Below, one piece after another: positions 23,012 to 37,680 of a stretch of 64,000 nucleotides of DNA (position 1 is its first letter; every line of letters starts with the position of its first letter). The stretch comes from Diphasiastrum complanatum (taxonomy: Eukaryota; Streptophyta; Lycopodiopsida; Lycopodiales; Lycopodiaceae), in the NCBI GenBank assembly GCA_029204225.1, contig CM055096.1:34857143-34921142 (forward strand), in the 5' to 3' direction. The notes beneath the pieces are model-generated. The model searched no databases. It worked only from the letters and a program-made list of their open reading frames with translations, and was not told where the DNA came from. Position numbers and translations under genes: made by a program.

Positions 23012-23596
23012 AGGTTGCAGGCTAAATTTGGTGTATTTTTCAAATCTAGAGGTGGATTTGAGGGCCATAAATTCTTTGTGGATTTGGAGGTATTTCTAGC
23101 TCAAATCTTGTAGTTTCAAGTATAGAGTTTGGATCTTTGTGATCTTAAAGTCATTTTAGATCAAAATACTTGTGATGGCCAATTTTTGAAATCACTCAGT
23201 TGGAATGTGGAGAAAGAAATTTCTTGTTATTGTGGATGGTACATTCTATTAGATGAGATATCTAGATTCTAGCTTTTGCATGTACATTTTGCTTGATTCA
23301 ATATTTTGCATTTTTGGTGAAATCCTAAATTTGATAGGATCTCTTGATTTTAAGTTTCTGGACTTTTTCAAGAGTTTTCAATCTTAGGTGTTGGAAAAAG
23401 TTCATCATATTGTGTTCAGATCTATTATGATCAAGACATCAAGATTCAAGGTGCTAGGATTTGCTAGAAAGAGAAAAATGAGAGACTAGATTGTTTCCAT
23501 TTCTTTGTGATTTCTTCTTGAGTTTCATTTGTTGATTTTTAAGGGAGTGCTTAGTGCATTGGAACAGGTTCAAAGAGAGGATCAGATCATTGCAAC

Positions 23597-24696
23597 ATGG
23601 CAACCTCAAGTGGCTTCATGTTGGAAGGCAATGATAGGCTTACCTCAACAAATTATTCTACTTGGAAGGTGAGGATGGAATCTTTGCTTGAGATGAATGA
23701 TTTGATGGATATTGTTGTAGACGTGGAGGAGAGACCTTTGTCAACACAAGATCAATTGTGGTATGACAAGAGGGCAAATAAAGCTTTCCATGTGACCAAG
23801 ATGAATGTGACTAATGAACTTCTCAAGGAAGTTGGTAAGTGCACAACATCAAGTGAGGCTTGGGGATCTTCCAGTGGTGAAACATGCATCCTAGCGCCTA
23901 CTATATGCATATGCAGCTGCATACGATCTCAGGATTCACATTGTTGATGAAAAGACAACGTTCTTATATGGCGAGCTAGACGAAGAAGTCTACATGGATT
24001 AGCTTGCAGGTTATATCTCCTACTCACTTCCTACCTGTGCATGTCGAATGCACAAAAGTGTCTATGGTCTGAAGCAATCCGCATGACAATGATACAAGAA
24101 GAAAGATCATGCCTTGAGATCCTTGGGATTTGAGCCACTAGTAGCCAATTCCAATGTTTATGTAAGGATCACGGATGGGGAGATCATCATTGTTGTTGTG
24201 TACGTGGATGACACGCTGGTACTATGCAGAAGTGAAGAGCTAATTGTCGAAGTGAAGAGCAAGATATCAAAACATTTCAAGATAACAGACCTATGAGAAG
24301 CCAAATGTTATCTAGGCTTGCAAATCGACCGTGACTATGATGAAGGAATGCTATACCTTCATCAGTCCATGTACATCTAGAAAATCCTTGATGATTTCGG
24401 GATGACAGCTTGCAAAGGGGCAAACACCCCAATGCTTGTAGGAACAATTCTAACAAATGAAGATTGTTCAAAGACTGAAGAAGAGAAAGAGATTATGCAG
24501 CACACACCTTATAGGAGGCTGATTGGATCTTTGATGTATCTAGCAGATAGCACACGCCCTGACATAGCTTACGTCATATTCAAGATGAGCCAGTTCAACA
24601 CACGCTGGAAAATCGTGAAGCGAATCCTACACTACCTTCAGAAAATGAAGGATTATGGGCTGTCTTATTATGATGATTCAGGATTCCAGATGCACT
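23597..24696 (+). pseudogene. Copia element A, internally deleted gag-RT
   Basis: Starts at ATG with a UBN2-type gag (TSTNYSTWKVRMES), similar to the gag of the young Copia element. After about 90 residues, near 23,865-23,875, the sequence jumps straight into reverse transcriptase, readable as PVVKHAS, YGELDEEVYM, VYGLKQS and YVDDTLVL. Zinc knuckle, protease and integrase are missing, an internal deletion of several kb. RT itself has stops (for example after HFKITDL) and loses a stretch after MSQF. The element ends abruptly at 24,696, where the LTR of element B begins, so B inserted into its RNase H region. Non-functional. Confidence 0.9.
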
Positions 24697-24963
24697 TGTC
24701 AATAATCAGATAAGCAACATCAAGCATTCACCATATGCAATCACCAAAGAAGACGAAGGAAGAACACACACTCTCACTCAGCACACTCTCTCACTATTGC
24801 ATACTGAATGTAAAATGTACAAATAAATCCTGAACCTTGATAGAGAGAGAAAACCTACGAGTAGACTAATAGACTAGCCTATGCTAATTACAGCTAGTAA
24901 CAACTATCAACATCAATGTACATCGTAAACAGTAACAATGAAATTTATCATTGATTTCTAAGA
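24697..24963 (-). repeat. Copia element B, 3' LTR
   Basis: On the minus strand it runs from about 24,963 to ...TTATTGACA at 24,697. It is preceded by a polypurine tract (minus strand AAGGGAGAG, about 24,964-24,972). The reverse complement matches 60,431-60,674, which ends at a PBS, confirming it as an LTR. It interrupts element A. Confidence 0.8.
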
Positions 24964-27900
24964 CTCTCCCTTAATGATAAAATTTACTTTTTTCTATTCC
25001 TAATAGAGTACGAAACTTCTCAAATTTACATCTACCTAATGACTTAGTAAAAATATCTGCCATTTGATTTTCAGATTTACAAAAGATATAGTAGTCACAT
25101 CCACCTATGGTTATCCTAAATCCACAAATAATCTTCGTAACTATACCACTTCTTGTGTAGCATTGATGAGTGCTTGATATTCAGCTTCCATCAAGGATAA
25201 GACTACTGTAGGTTGTTTTTTGCTGCTCCATGAAATTGCAATTGTACCATAATTGAATGTATGACCACTGGTAGATCTTCTATTATCAATGGTACATGCC
25301 CAATCGACATCTGTGTGACCTACCAACATTGGCACTTCAGGCTGATCATACTTCAAACCAAAATTCATTGTCCCTCGAATGTATCTGAGAATACGTTCAG
25401 CAGACTTCCAGTGTCCTTGACTAGGATCTTGCATAAATTGACTAACAACACCAACAACATAAGAAATATCAGGTCGCGTGTGTGTCAAATAAATCAAACT
25501 ACCCATCAGTTGTCTGTATAAATAAGCATCCACTTTCTTAGATTCATCATATGTAGTAAGCTTCGTGTTGACATCCATAGGTTTACTCAAAGGCTTACAA
25601 TCTTGCATATTGAACTTATAAAGCAAATCTTGTGCATATTTGCTTTGTGTAAGAAAGACAACGTCTTTCTTTTGCCATACTTCAATGCCAAGGCCGAAGT
25701 GCATCAATCCTAGATCACTCATGTCAAAAGCATGGGAAAGATCTGATTTGATTTCATCAATTGACCTCTCATTACTTCCTGTAATAATCAAATCATCTAC
25801 GTACAAGACAATGAACACTATATCTGAATCTTGTCTTAGAATGTAAAGATTAGGATCAACATCACTCTTTACCATTTCCCTTCACTTGAAGTGTTCATCA
25901 GTGCAAGAGTACCATGCCCGTGGTGCTTGCTTCAATCCATAAATGGCTTTGTTGGGCTTACAAACAAGGTGCTCTCTCCCTAACTCAACAAATCCTTGAG
26001 GTTGTACTAGGTACACCTCTTCATCTAGCACTCTATTAAGAAAAGCAGATTTAACGTCCATTTGCTGGATCTTCCAACCATAGAAAGCAGAAATAGCAAT
26101 GGTAGAATGTATAGTCACCATCTTAGCTATGGGTGTGAAGGTTTCCTCAAAATCAATACCTTCTTCCTACTCAAATCCTCTCGCAACCAACCGTGCTTTG
26201 TACTTGTTGAGTTGCCCATCCGCTCCATATTTGATCTTATAAATCCATTTGCAAGTAATAGGCTTCTTACCATCAGGTAGCTCAACCAAATTCCATGTCC
26301 TATTTTTAGATATGGCTTCCATTTCTGTTTCCATAGCTGCACGCCACTCCTTGTATTCCTTTGCTTCATCAAAAGTTTTTGGTTCTTGAGCCTTGAGCAC
26401 AGAGCCCATCAGGGCTAGATTCATCTCTAATCTTGCAGGAGGTTTTCGATTTCTACTTGATCTTCTAAGCTGTCCTTGCTCACTAGATTCGGGAGTATCT
26501 CCCTTCTTTGCATCATCTGTGACTGATAAGTACCATTTAGGTACTCTCTTGGATATTTCAGCATCAGGCTTGTCTTTATCCATTGGATTTTTTGTATCAA
26601 AGCCCACTTCCTTCTTGACTTGTACTTTTGCTCCCTCATCAAAAGGTTTAGTGATTACTTCAGATTGTTCACCTTGGCCCATCTCGTCAAATGTAGCATC
26701 CCTAGAAATCACAAGTTTTTGTGCATTTGTGTCATACATCCTGTATGCCTTGGCCTTCTCATCATATCCAAGGAAAATACACTTGATAGCTTTTGCATCC
26801 AATTTCCTTTGTTTCTCATCAGGAATATGAGCATAAGCATCACAACCAATACTCTCAAATGAGAAATATTAGGTTTCTTTCCAGTAAAAGATTCATGAGG
26901 TGTCTTACCTTCCACAGATTTTGTAGGGCACCGATTTAGGATGTGTGTAGCTGTGCTATAGGCTTCTGCCCAAAAGGTGTTTGGCAAACCCTTGCTTTTG
27001 AGCATCGCCCTGGCCATCTCAAAAATAGATCTGTTCTTTTGTTCTGCAACTCCGTTTTGATGTGGTGAGTAAGGTGTTTTAGTTTGCCTCTTGATCCCTT
27101 GATCTTTGCAAAAATCAATAAATTCTGTCGAAAAATACTCGCCACCTCCATCAGATCTCAAAGTCTTGATGCAACATTTTGTTTGTTTTTCAACTAATGC
27201 CTTGAATTTTTTGAATTTAGCAAAAGCATCTGATTTCTTGCTTATGAAATAAATCCAAATGCATCTGCTATAATCATCAATGAAGGTAATAAAGTAATAG
27301 TAGCCACTAAGAGATCTATTCTACATGGGTCCACATAGATCACTGTGGACAAGATCTAGGATGCCACTGACTCTCCTTGTTCCACTTTTGAAAAATCTTT
27401 CTCTGCGTTGTTTTCCCAAAATACAACCTTCACATATTTTTCTATCAAAAGAAATATTAGGCAATCCAATAACTAGATTACCTCTTTTGAGAATCTGTAG
27501 ACTCTGATCACTAATATGACCAAATTGTTGATGCCAAAAATCACTCCGACTATCAGCAGTGCTTACAATAGCTTGAGGAAAAGATCTCGCATTCAATTTG
27601 TAGACTCGATTCCCATTGACTCTAGCTCCTGTAGCAATCCCTTTGTAGTAATTCTTGATGTCCTTGACAAGACATTTGTCATTATCAAACTCCACCTTGA
27701 GTTGTTGATCAGCCATTGTCCCAACTGATAGTAGATTGTTGGCTAAACCAGGTACATATTGCACGTTGTTTATCCGTTTTATCATCCCATTGGCTAGCTT
27801 CATGGGTACCACTCCAAATCCTTTAATAGATAGTAATTGGCCATCAGTTTGTCCAACTTCATCACCATTGTGAGTTTCCTTGAGTTCTAAAAACCACTCT

Positions 27901-28557
27901 TTCCTTGAAGTCATGTGCTTGGATGCACCACTATCAATGTACCAGGTATCCTTAGCTTCATCACTTGTCATTAATGCTATAATGAACAAGCTTGAACTCT
28001 CACCTGTATCATCTTCATATTGATTGTCATTGTATTGATGTTGATCAGCATAATTGTCCACTTGCCATTTGTCTTTTCTTTGTTCTATCTCTTTCTATTT
28101 ATTGAAGCATTCATGCTCCCAATGGCCAGGTTTGTTGCAGTATCTACAATTTCCAAGTTTTTTGTTTGGAATAGTCGCGTCCTTGACCTCGGCCTTGATT
28201 TCAATTGCCTCGATTCAAACTATCATTGACTTGCTCATGAAATTGTTGAAATGATCCTCGGCTTGAGTTTCCTCCTCTCGATTGATACCTTCCACGTCCA
28301 AATCTTCCGCCTCATCCTCTAATTGCAAGAGCTTGATCATAGCCCCTATTACGATGATTCAAGTTCTTCCTGCAAAAGCAATCCACCTAGTTCATCATAG
28401 GTTGGAAGATTTTCTCTTGTGGATATACTCGTCACAAACATCTGATGTGACTCACTCAAACTATTCAATGTCAATTGCACGATCTCATGGTCATGTACTC
28501 ACTCTCCAACTGTTGCTAATTGGTCACGAATCTCTTTGATCTTCAGTATGTGATCGA
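24964..28557 (-). pseudogene. Copia element B gag-pol, broken and 5'-truncated
   Basis: Reading minus from the right: end of a UBN2 gag near 28,300-28,557 (readable EIVQLTLNSL, LPTYDELGGLL); zinc knuckle CRYCNKPGHWEHEC near 28,095-28,145; protease WYIDSGASKHMTS near 27,925; GAG-pre-integrase FWHQQFGHIS; integrase with HSDLCGPM, SDGGGEY and PYSPHQNGVAEQ; RT with CKWIYKIKYGADG and YVDDLIITG; RNase H with MEAEYQAL; and a C-terminal ADIFTKSLGRCKFEKFRTLLG just before the purine tract. Stops lie near 25,882, 26,167 and 27,319, one frameshift near 26,800, and RNase H has an internal deletion near 25,140. The gag is cut at 28,558 by element C. Confidence 0.92.
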
Positions 28558-29552
<995 letters not shown>

Positions 29553-29556
29553 TCCC

Positions 29557-32500
29557 TTAAATCTCATCATCTACTGTCATATCTTGTGTTCTACAGTACT
29601 GCAATCTAACCTCTTCGTTGAGAACTTTGCTTCTGATGAAATGATACTTCAGTTCAATGTGCTTACTCCTAGAATGAAATCTAGGGTTGGCTACTAGAGC
29701 AATGGCACTTTGATTATCACAAAATAATGTCGTCGGAGCATATTGATTCAGACCGATATCTAAGAACAAGTTCTTCAACCAAATTGCTTCCTTTGTAGCT
29801 TGAGAGGCTGTGATATGCTCTGATTCAGTGGAAGATAGAGCTATCGAGTGGATTTATGAGTGTCTACATCTCCTGCCCAACTTGCATCTGTGTAACCACT
29901 GAGTAACTTGAGATTGTCATTGCCAACTGCTCCATAACAAATGCAAAAGTCCATAGTATCTTGAAGATATCTCATGACTCTGATAAGAGCCTTCCAATGT
30001 GTTATACCAGGATTAGTTATAAACTAACTGAGAGAGCTGACTGCAAAAGCTATGTCTGGCCTGGTACAGATCATGGCGTACATAAGAGATCCTATAATAG
30101 AATGGTAAGGATACTCATGCATTTGTTGCTTCTCATAAAATGTTTAGGGACATTGGTCCTTTGACAATTTGAGTCCTGATTCCATTGGTGAGAGAGCTAA
30201 CTTGCAATTCATCATATCATATCTGACTAACTTGTTGTAGATGTACCTCTGTTGTGTAATGTAGACCAACTTCTATTGTGTAATGTAGACCAACTTCTGT
30301 TTTCTGTCTCTATGGATTTGTATACCAAGACAGAAATGAGCTTCGCCCAGATCAGTCATGTCGAATTTGGAAGATAGCATTGTCTTGTCCTCTTTTATCA
30401 GATCGGTACTATCGCTGAAAAGCAATGTATCCTCCACATATAAATTGATAATGATAAAAGATTGTTGCACTACTTTGAAGTAAATGTTTGAATCTGAAGA
30501 GCTAGGTGTGTAGTCGTGGTCAATAAGAAAAGTATTGATCCTTTGAAACCATGCTCGAGCAAATTGCTTCAAGCCATAAAGTACCTTATGGAGTTTACAC
30601 ACGTGATTATATTTACCCTCGATAATATAACCTTCGAGTTGCACCATGTAAATGTTTCCTTCAATAACTCCATTGAGATATGTTGTCTGTACATCCATTT
30701 GATGTATTTCCAAATCTGCTGCAGCAGCAACTGATAGCAAAAGTCTATTACAAGAATGCTTGACTACTGGACTGAAGGTCTTAGTGTAATCAACGTTGTA
30801 TACCTGAGAAAATCCTCTAGCGACAAGTCGTGCCTTTCTCCTGTTGATGCTTCCATCTACATTGTACTTGACGTTGAAAATCCATTTGCAATCAACTACG
30901 TTTTTGCTAGCAGGTAATTCGACAATTGTCCATGTCTGGTTCTTGATAAGAGATGAATACTCTTTATCCATAGCTTCTTTCTAGAGATCTGAATCAGGCT
31001 GATTGAGTGCCTCTTGGACAGTCTACAGAGACGTTGATATACCTCTCAGGTGGTCTGCTAGTCCTTGATGATCTTTTGGTTAATAGAGGAAGTTGATCAT
31101 TTCGATCATATTGTAGTTGTTGATCTGCAAATCATCATCTTCTGATTCGTCGTTGATTTGTTGTTCATCAAAAGTAGAAGAGCTTGGACCTTCAATAGGA
31201 ATAGTCGCCTACGGAATAGAAAATTTCAATGCGTCAGGAGAATCTGATGGGTCGGCTACGTGGGGACTGCCCTTTCCTTTGAGGTCTTGAAACTGATCTT
31301 TGATGAAAGTGATATCCCGGCTAGTGAATATCTTTGACTCGATGGGATCAAACAACTTGTAGGCTTGATCTGAAGTAGTGTAGCTGATGAAAACAAATTT
31401 GATACTCTAGAAGTTGAGTTTCTTCTTGAGATCACAATGTATCTGCACAAAAGCAGTACATCCAAAAAAATCATAAGTTTGATAAAGAAGGTTTGGTACA
31501 TGTCCAAACTTTGAATGGTATTTTGTCTGAGAGTCCTTTAATAGGACATTTGTTCTGAATAAAGGTTGCTATTGAGATAGCTTCAACCTAGAAGCACTTC
31601 GGAAGTGTCGCATGTGATAACATGCACTTTGCCCGATTCCACTAAGATTATGTTCTTTCTCTCAGCAAGACCATTTGACTGAGGCAAATAGGAGGTAATG
31701 TATTATTGCTCAATGTCGTTGTTAAGGCAATACTCCATGAATTTGGTGGACATGTATTCTCCCCCGTTATCTGACCTCAGTGCTTTGATTCGTTTGCCAA
31801 ATTGATTCTCAGCATGCTCTTTGAATTGTCTGAATTTTATGAGAGTTTTTAATATCTGTTTAATGAAATAAACAACTGTTTTTCTGGAGAATTTGTCAAT
31901 AAAGGTAATGAAAGACTTTGCATCTAGAAATGAAGGAGTTTTCATAGGTCCACATATATATGTATGAACAATATCTAACAGATCTTTTGCTACATGCCTA
32001 TGGTTTGATCTAAAAGGAATCCTAATCTGCTTTCCAAAGATGCAGCTATGACAACCAGGGAGACTGATCTTACCAGATGGATAGTCGAGATCAAGAACCA
32101 TGGATTGTTTGGACATGTTCAAAACAGATGCATAATGCAAGTGTCCTAAGCGATGATGCCATAGTAGTACTTTATTGACTAGAACGGAGGTTATCAAGGC
32201 TTGACTAGACTCGGAATAACAATGTGCCAATCTATATAAGTAACCATGTCTCTTGCTGAGTGCAAGTATCTTATTACTCCTATCAATAATTTTGCATTGA
32301 TCAGATTTGAATTCTACCTTATGATCTAAATCTGTAATTCTACTTATTGATAACAGATTTGTAGAGAGTTTAGGAACATATAAGACCTTTGATAGTAATT
32401 TGAATTGATCATGCTGGAATCACAATCTTACAGTATCTTCTCCTTCAATAGTGTGAATGCTATTGTCACCAAGATGAACAAATTTCTTCGTGTTGTAAGG

Positions 32501-33400
32501 CATGTAGGAGTTGAAGATCTCACGTTGATTGGTCATGTGTTGTGTAGCTCCAGAATCCAGAAACCATGAATCATCCAAAAATGTGCTTTGATTTTTGACC
32601 ATGAATGCGCCTTCGTCTACTTCGACCAAGGGAGATGATGAAACTGTGTTTGCTTGTTGATCAGGTTGCTTGGCTGCATTCTTCGCTTGGAAAATTTGGC
32701 AATCCTTGATCTCATGGTTATTGCGCTTGCAATACCTACAAAACATCTTCTTCTTCAACTGTGGATCTGATGCTTGACTTTGAGTCTATTTCTGATTCGT
32801 TGCAGCCTTCTTGGAGCTTTTCTGCTTCTATCTCTTAGAGCCTTTGTTGACATATAGAGCTTGAGAGGAAGAAGTAGACAGAGTGTCTTGACTTCTTCTA
32901 ATGTCTTCTTGCAGCAACATAGTGATAACTCTAGTAAGAGTTAAATCTGAGTGTGTCGATATGATCATCACCCAGTTCTCATATGTAGAAAACAAGCTTG
33001 AAAGCAATGTCATGATTGTGTCTTGATCGTTTATGACTGACCCAAAAGTGGCCATCTGTTGCAAGAGACTCTTAAATTGGTTAATGTGACTCTGAAGAGA
33101 ATCACCAGTAGACATCTTGAATGTGAAGAATTTCCTTCGTAGATGTAACTTAGTAGCTACGTCCCTCACGTCATATAGTGAGTTCAGAATGTCCCAAACG
33201 TCTCTTGACGTTTTAGCTTCAGCTATGTGTCCAATCTATGTATCTAATATATTGAGGATAATAAGCGCGAAAGCTTTACCATCCTTTGATTTCCACTTTG
33301 AGTCGTCATCTTCATGTTTTACTTTTGTACCTATAACAACATCCCATAACTCATTGGCGATTAGCAAGGTCTTCATCTTAAATTTTCACAAATGATAATT
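29557..33400 (-). pseudogene. Element C gag-pol relic
   Basis: Minus-strand order from the right: gag (HLRRKFFTFKM, INQFKSLLQQ, MTLLSSLFSTYENWV) near 32,828-33,169; zinc knuckle CRYCKRNNHEIKDC near 32,700-32,745; protease WFLDSGATQHMT near 32,540-32,575; GAG-pre-integrase WHHRLGHLHYASV; integrase HTYICGPM, FITFIDKFSRK and SDNGGEY; RT from about 30,971, with CKWIFNVKYNVDG and VLYGLKQ; RNase H fragment with LFCDNQSAIAL and SKHIELKYHF. The RT catalytic motif reads YVED instead of YVDD. Stops and shifts separate the domains. Dead. Confidence 0.92.
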
Positions 33401-33448
33401 GGATCCATTCAGCTTGTTTGCGATAAGACCAGCTTTACTTTGAGAATG

Positions 33449-33460
33449 CATCTAATACCA
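33449..33460 (-). promoter_or_regulatory. Degenerate primer-binding site of element C
   Basis: On the minus strand TGGTATTAGATG directly follows the LTR's CA end (33,461), two mismatches from the initiator tRNA-Met PBS. It confirms that 33,461-34,171 is the 5' LTR. Confidence 0.8.
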
Positions 33461-34171
33461 TGTCGGAAAGAAGTGTGCAGAAGATAGATCGAACTCGAAT
33501 AGAAACGAATGAAATTAATTTGAGTGTCTAGAAAGAAAACTTTTCGTGCATGGAAAAATAAACTATCTTCCTATTTTATAATGCTTGACTACGCCTATCA
33601 ATTTCAAACAAAACAATAGTGATAGAAATTACGTTTGAGCTTATAGTAACTAACTTTGAAATCATCAGTACTACAGTGATTACGTAGCCAAACAATAAAA
33701 CATTGAATTATCAAACAAATAATCTGTTGCGAATTATTTGCGAATTACAAGACAAATAATTAGTCACGAAGAACTCCAGAAAACACATACATTCTGAGAC
33801 GAAATAGAACGCAATAAAAGACAATATTGATTCAGTTTTGAAAACATAACAGAAGTAAATGAGTACAATTAGTTGCGGATCAAAGCCGCGTACTCTATGC
33901 TATCTCTGAGCGGCTAAAATGAAAGTCTGAATTAAGCACAATGCTGATAAGCAGTAACACAGTAACAATCTCTAGAACAACTCTAAGAAGTGAGCTAAAA
34001 AGCTCAAGAGTATTCAAGCTTGCAAGCTTGTGAGAGAGAGAGAGCTAACTATTCAAATGCTTCTTCTGATTGATAACTTGATAATAAAACTGTATGAATA
34101 TGAACAACTAATTTTTTATACTAAGAAATTAGGTCGTCAATTGCGATCGGGTGATCCGCTGACATCCATTC
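33461..34171 (-). repeat. Element C 5' LTR, truncated
   Basis: About 711 bp matching the left LTR, starting TGTCGGAAAG. Similarity stops near 34,170, before the region that would hold the start of U3. It has the short ancestral GA tract (13 bp) at 34,032-34,044. Confidence 0.85.
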
Positions 34172-34889
34172 AGACAGTAAAAGGATGAAGTAAAAACAAT
34201 CTGATTGAACAAACAATATGTAAGACACTCAGAGATTGAAGACAAGAACTGAAACACTTCTCATTAAGACAAAACAATATTCAGGATGATCAAAGGCGTA
34301 CAAAAGCTACTAACATGTATAAATTGCTCTTATCTTGCATGACTTGACTTAAAAACTTAGGCGCACTACTTGCTTATTGATAGCAAAAAGATCTTTTGGT
34401 CCTAAGGCATTGAGAATGATTACAAGTGTTTTACTATGATACCTAATCCATCCTACAGTAGATAAAATTATAGATCTTAAACTTGTATGTATAGAGTAGG
34501 AAATTGTCAACATCGTCCTTGGATTGAATTCGAATTGTGACCTGGGTCAAAAATAGTCGCCATGGTCAAAAGAGCCACAAGGGTCAAAATAAACCTTCAG
34601 TAAAAAATAAACCATGGATCGAAATAGTTTAGATCTAGTTTGATTCGTCGATCCAACTTTAAAACTCAAGAAAGCCTCAAGAATGAAGACATGGTCGAAA
34701 ATGTTCTTTGGTGATCCAAGCCAAAGATCGATCTTGATTTCGATTCTCAATTTCAATCTTCTGTTCAAAATTGTTGTCTTTAAAATTTCCAAGTATTTTA
34801 CAATTTCAAGATGCTCATTTAAAGGTGAAATATCCACTTGATTCTTGAAATCTAGCAACTTTAGCTCTACTTTGTAAAATACTCAATAG
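34172..34889. other. Unassigned stretch between retroelements
   Basis: A 103-codon minus-strand frame at 34,547-34,858 has no recognisable motif. The stretch could be decayed spacer of the gypsy relic that follows. Confidence 0.35.
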
Positions 34890-35790
34890 CCACAAAAATT
34901 TATCAAGCTTGACTTCCACGTGCCGCTAGATGAATGGGACCAATGTAAATAGGTCCTGAGTTTTTAATGGCATGATGGGACAAATGTAATCAAGTCCTCA
35001 TTTTTTGAATGACATTTCACCAAAATAGATGATGTGGCATCATGTCAACCTCATGTGGCTTGGTTGCCCTTCGACACATGACACAATGTTTCACAAAATC
35101 TTTATGCAATGTCAGCCACCAAAATTCTTCCTGAAGAATTTTTCATTTGGTAGCTTCTGTTGCAAAGTGTCCACCTCTGACTCCCTCATGAGTGGCACTA
35201 ATGATTGGGATAATCTCATGACTGATCAAACAACATCGAAGCATGTGACCAATTCCCATTTTGTGTAATTGTCCCACAACAACAACAAGAGCTAGCAAGT
35301 GATTCATATGGTAGTGTGGGGTTAGTTCACAAGTACATCAGTTGCTGATAATCTACAAAGAATATTAAGGGGTTTGCACGTAGATAATGGTAATACTTAC
35401 AAATGCTAAATATCATGGCAAGGGGTCTCATGCTCAATTATGGTATAGTTCATTCTGGCAGGAAGTTGCCAATTGGCAAGGCATATAGAGTAATCCTTTT
35501 TTATATCCACCATCGAATTAAGTCAACACACTCCCAATGCATATTTCTATGTATCAGTATAGACATGAAATTTAATCTTCCACTTGGGCGCTCTAACGAT
35601 GGCCGTGTTTGTTATCTTTTGAAAAGCTTCTAGGGCTTTAGGCGTCCACTTTACATTGATTGTTAATCTACACATCAACTTTGGCTAGCTCTCTGAAATA
35701 CACTAGGAACCTTTGGTAATAGTTCTCATGACCCAATGTAGCAAACAATCTTTATCAAGTGCATCTTTAACATGGTGTTGATCTTTTAGT
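34890..35790 (-). pseudogene. Ty3/gypsy RNase H and integrase relic
   Basis: Read on the minus strand, 35,540-35,680 gives VKWTPKALEAFQKI and VRAPKWKIKFHVYTDT, the gypsy RT-RNase H junction. At 35,029-35,250 comes the integrase zinc-binding block, readable as ATHEGVRGGHFATEATK, FWWLTLHKDF and CVMCRRATKP, with the His-Cys pattern of the H2C2 domain. Frames are broken and the segment between is degraded. It resembles, but is not the same copy as, the gypsy relic at 16,855-17,320. Confidence 0.7.
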
Positions 35791-37680
35791 AAAGATTTGG
35801 TACTTGGGAATGACATGCCTTTAACATTATGTCATGCCTTACCCACATCTAGTATTTTCATAGGACTGAAAACTTGAGGTTGAGTGGTCACAACAATTGT
35901 CAGAAATTTTCTGGAAAAATACTCGATTTATATCGTTGAATACTGCCTATCTGCTACGATACATGATGAAGCTCAAGCTAATTTTGCTACGATCCAAATC
36001 TTCTGCTATCATATCATTTTGAGAAAACAAATCTTGTGCTCGATGCTACTATCTGTGACGTAATCTTGCTTCCTTTTACGGTGAAAATTTCATATTTCAT
36101 AACAGAGACCTCAGACGAGTAAGGAAGGTAATTATAATAGTGTGGAAAAGCATATTGTATGTTGTGGTAATGTCAGACGATAGGTGCCTGGCAGCGGTTG
36201 CTGATCTGTTGCAGTTTGTTGTTTACAGTCTGTCTATTTTAGTCCTGTTTCTCGATCTTTGGAAAGTGGTCTTCTCGAGTCCACGTATCCAACAACCATA
36301 GTACGTGCGTGCGTAAAGCTGAGGTCTGGGGCCAACTGGCCAAGCAAGTCTTGAACAATATCAGAGCGTGTACTTGATTCTGTTATGTTGATGCACTGGC
36401 TATCTGTCCTTTCGCTTTTTGGTTCAACTCTCAAGACATGTTGATCATTGTAGATATGAACAGCAAGGCCGGAGTGTGTCCTTGAAGCTTTTGGTTCTTG
36501 TGGTTTTATTATTATGAGATTCCACCTTGTTATGGTGTCGATCTCTTCATGGGAGTCAGTGAGTCATGACGGATTAAGGAAGGCCACCAATTTGTGATTT
36601 ACATTCTTTAGCCAGCGCGTACCAGTTGCAAAGGTTTACGATAAGTTTTTTGTTGTCTTGCTTAACGCAGTAACAGCTTGCACGTTGCAAACCAAACCAT
36701 TGGAAATATGTTACATGTGAAGGGCTGTCACCGAAATAAACCAAACGTTGTATTGTAAGTGCATGCCAAGAGCATCGCTTGCGGCTTCACTGTTTCTCGC
36801 TTTGTTGACTCCAGGAATGGCATGCAAGTAAAATATATGCCCATGCCCTTCGAAGCACTTGGAAAAAACCAAGCCGTTGTAGATTGTAGTTTTTCGGGTT
36901 CAGTGTATTGGGAGGTTGATTACTTGGTCGTCAGCTTTGTCTGGAACATTTGCACAGGTAATTGCTCTGGCTATGAATTCTTGGCATGCTTCACGGTAAT
37001 ACTTTCTATACACTTACGGAAATATTGATTTATAATAGCCTTAATCTTAGAACCTAAGTTCTTCTTCGCTGTTTGTAAATAGGGTGGATGCACATTGCAG
37101 TTCAATTCACCGAGAAAGAACGCACAATGATGCTTGTCATATTTGCCATTTGAATCTCTTTCTCCAATTCTCCTCTATGGAGTACTTTGGTTTCGACAAG
37201 GCCTGTACTTTGGATGTGTGTTACTGTCTCCTTTTGCTTGGATGTCATTTGGCCCATTCATTGCTGTCTTTTGCTTGCCGTCGTTTTAAATATTTTCTTC
37301 CTTGCTGGGAGGGTCTTTCCAGTGTCCATCTCTTTCGATGTATGTTATATTCCTTACTGACGTTGATGTCTTCTAAACCTGTGCCTTCAGTGAACATTGC
37401 TGAAGCTCGCCGTTAAGGATCCTTGAAAAATTCTTTGATTTCGTTGACAAAATTTCGCAACAGCGAGTTAAAAGAGTGGCTGTCTAGGTTATTGCTGAAT
37501 ACGGAACTTTTATCTGCATTTCTTTTTCACAGCAGCTTCAATCGGAGGAAAAAGAACTTCCATATGTTTTCACGTTACCGGCTTAAATTATGAAGGTCGT
37601 GGCTTATTCAGCACATCTGGCAGTCTTTGGACGTTAGCGCCGATTTTGCACGGTGATTAAGCTATTTACGACTAGCTGCC
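35791..37680. other. Region upstream of the receptor kinase gene
   Basis: Composition is more balanced than in the transposon-rich parts. Plus-strand frames at 36,759-37,028 and 37,084-37,416 have no recognisable domain. Promoter and 5' untranslated exons of the kinase gene are expected here, but I see no convincing TATA box or splice pair. Confidence 0.35.

Noticed and set aside
26393-26830. 145-codon plus-strand frame
   Set aside because: Antisense of element B pol, which carries recognisable Copia motifs on the minus strand.
37084-37416. 110-codon plus-strand frame upstream of the kinase gene
   Set aside because: Cys/Leu-rich with no domain, no splice pair linking it to the kinase exons; too weak to call.
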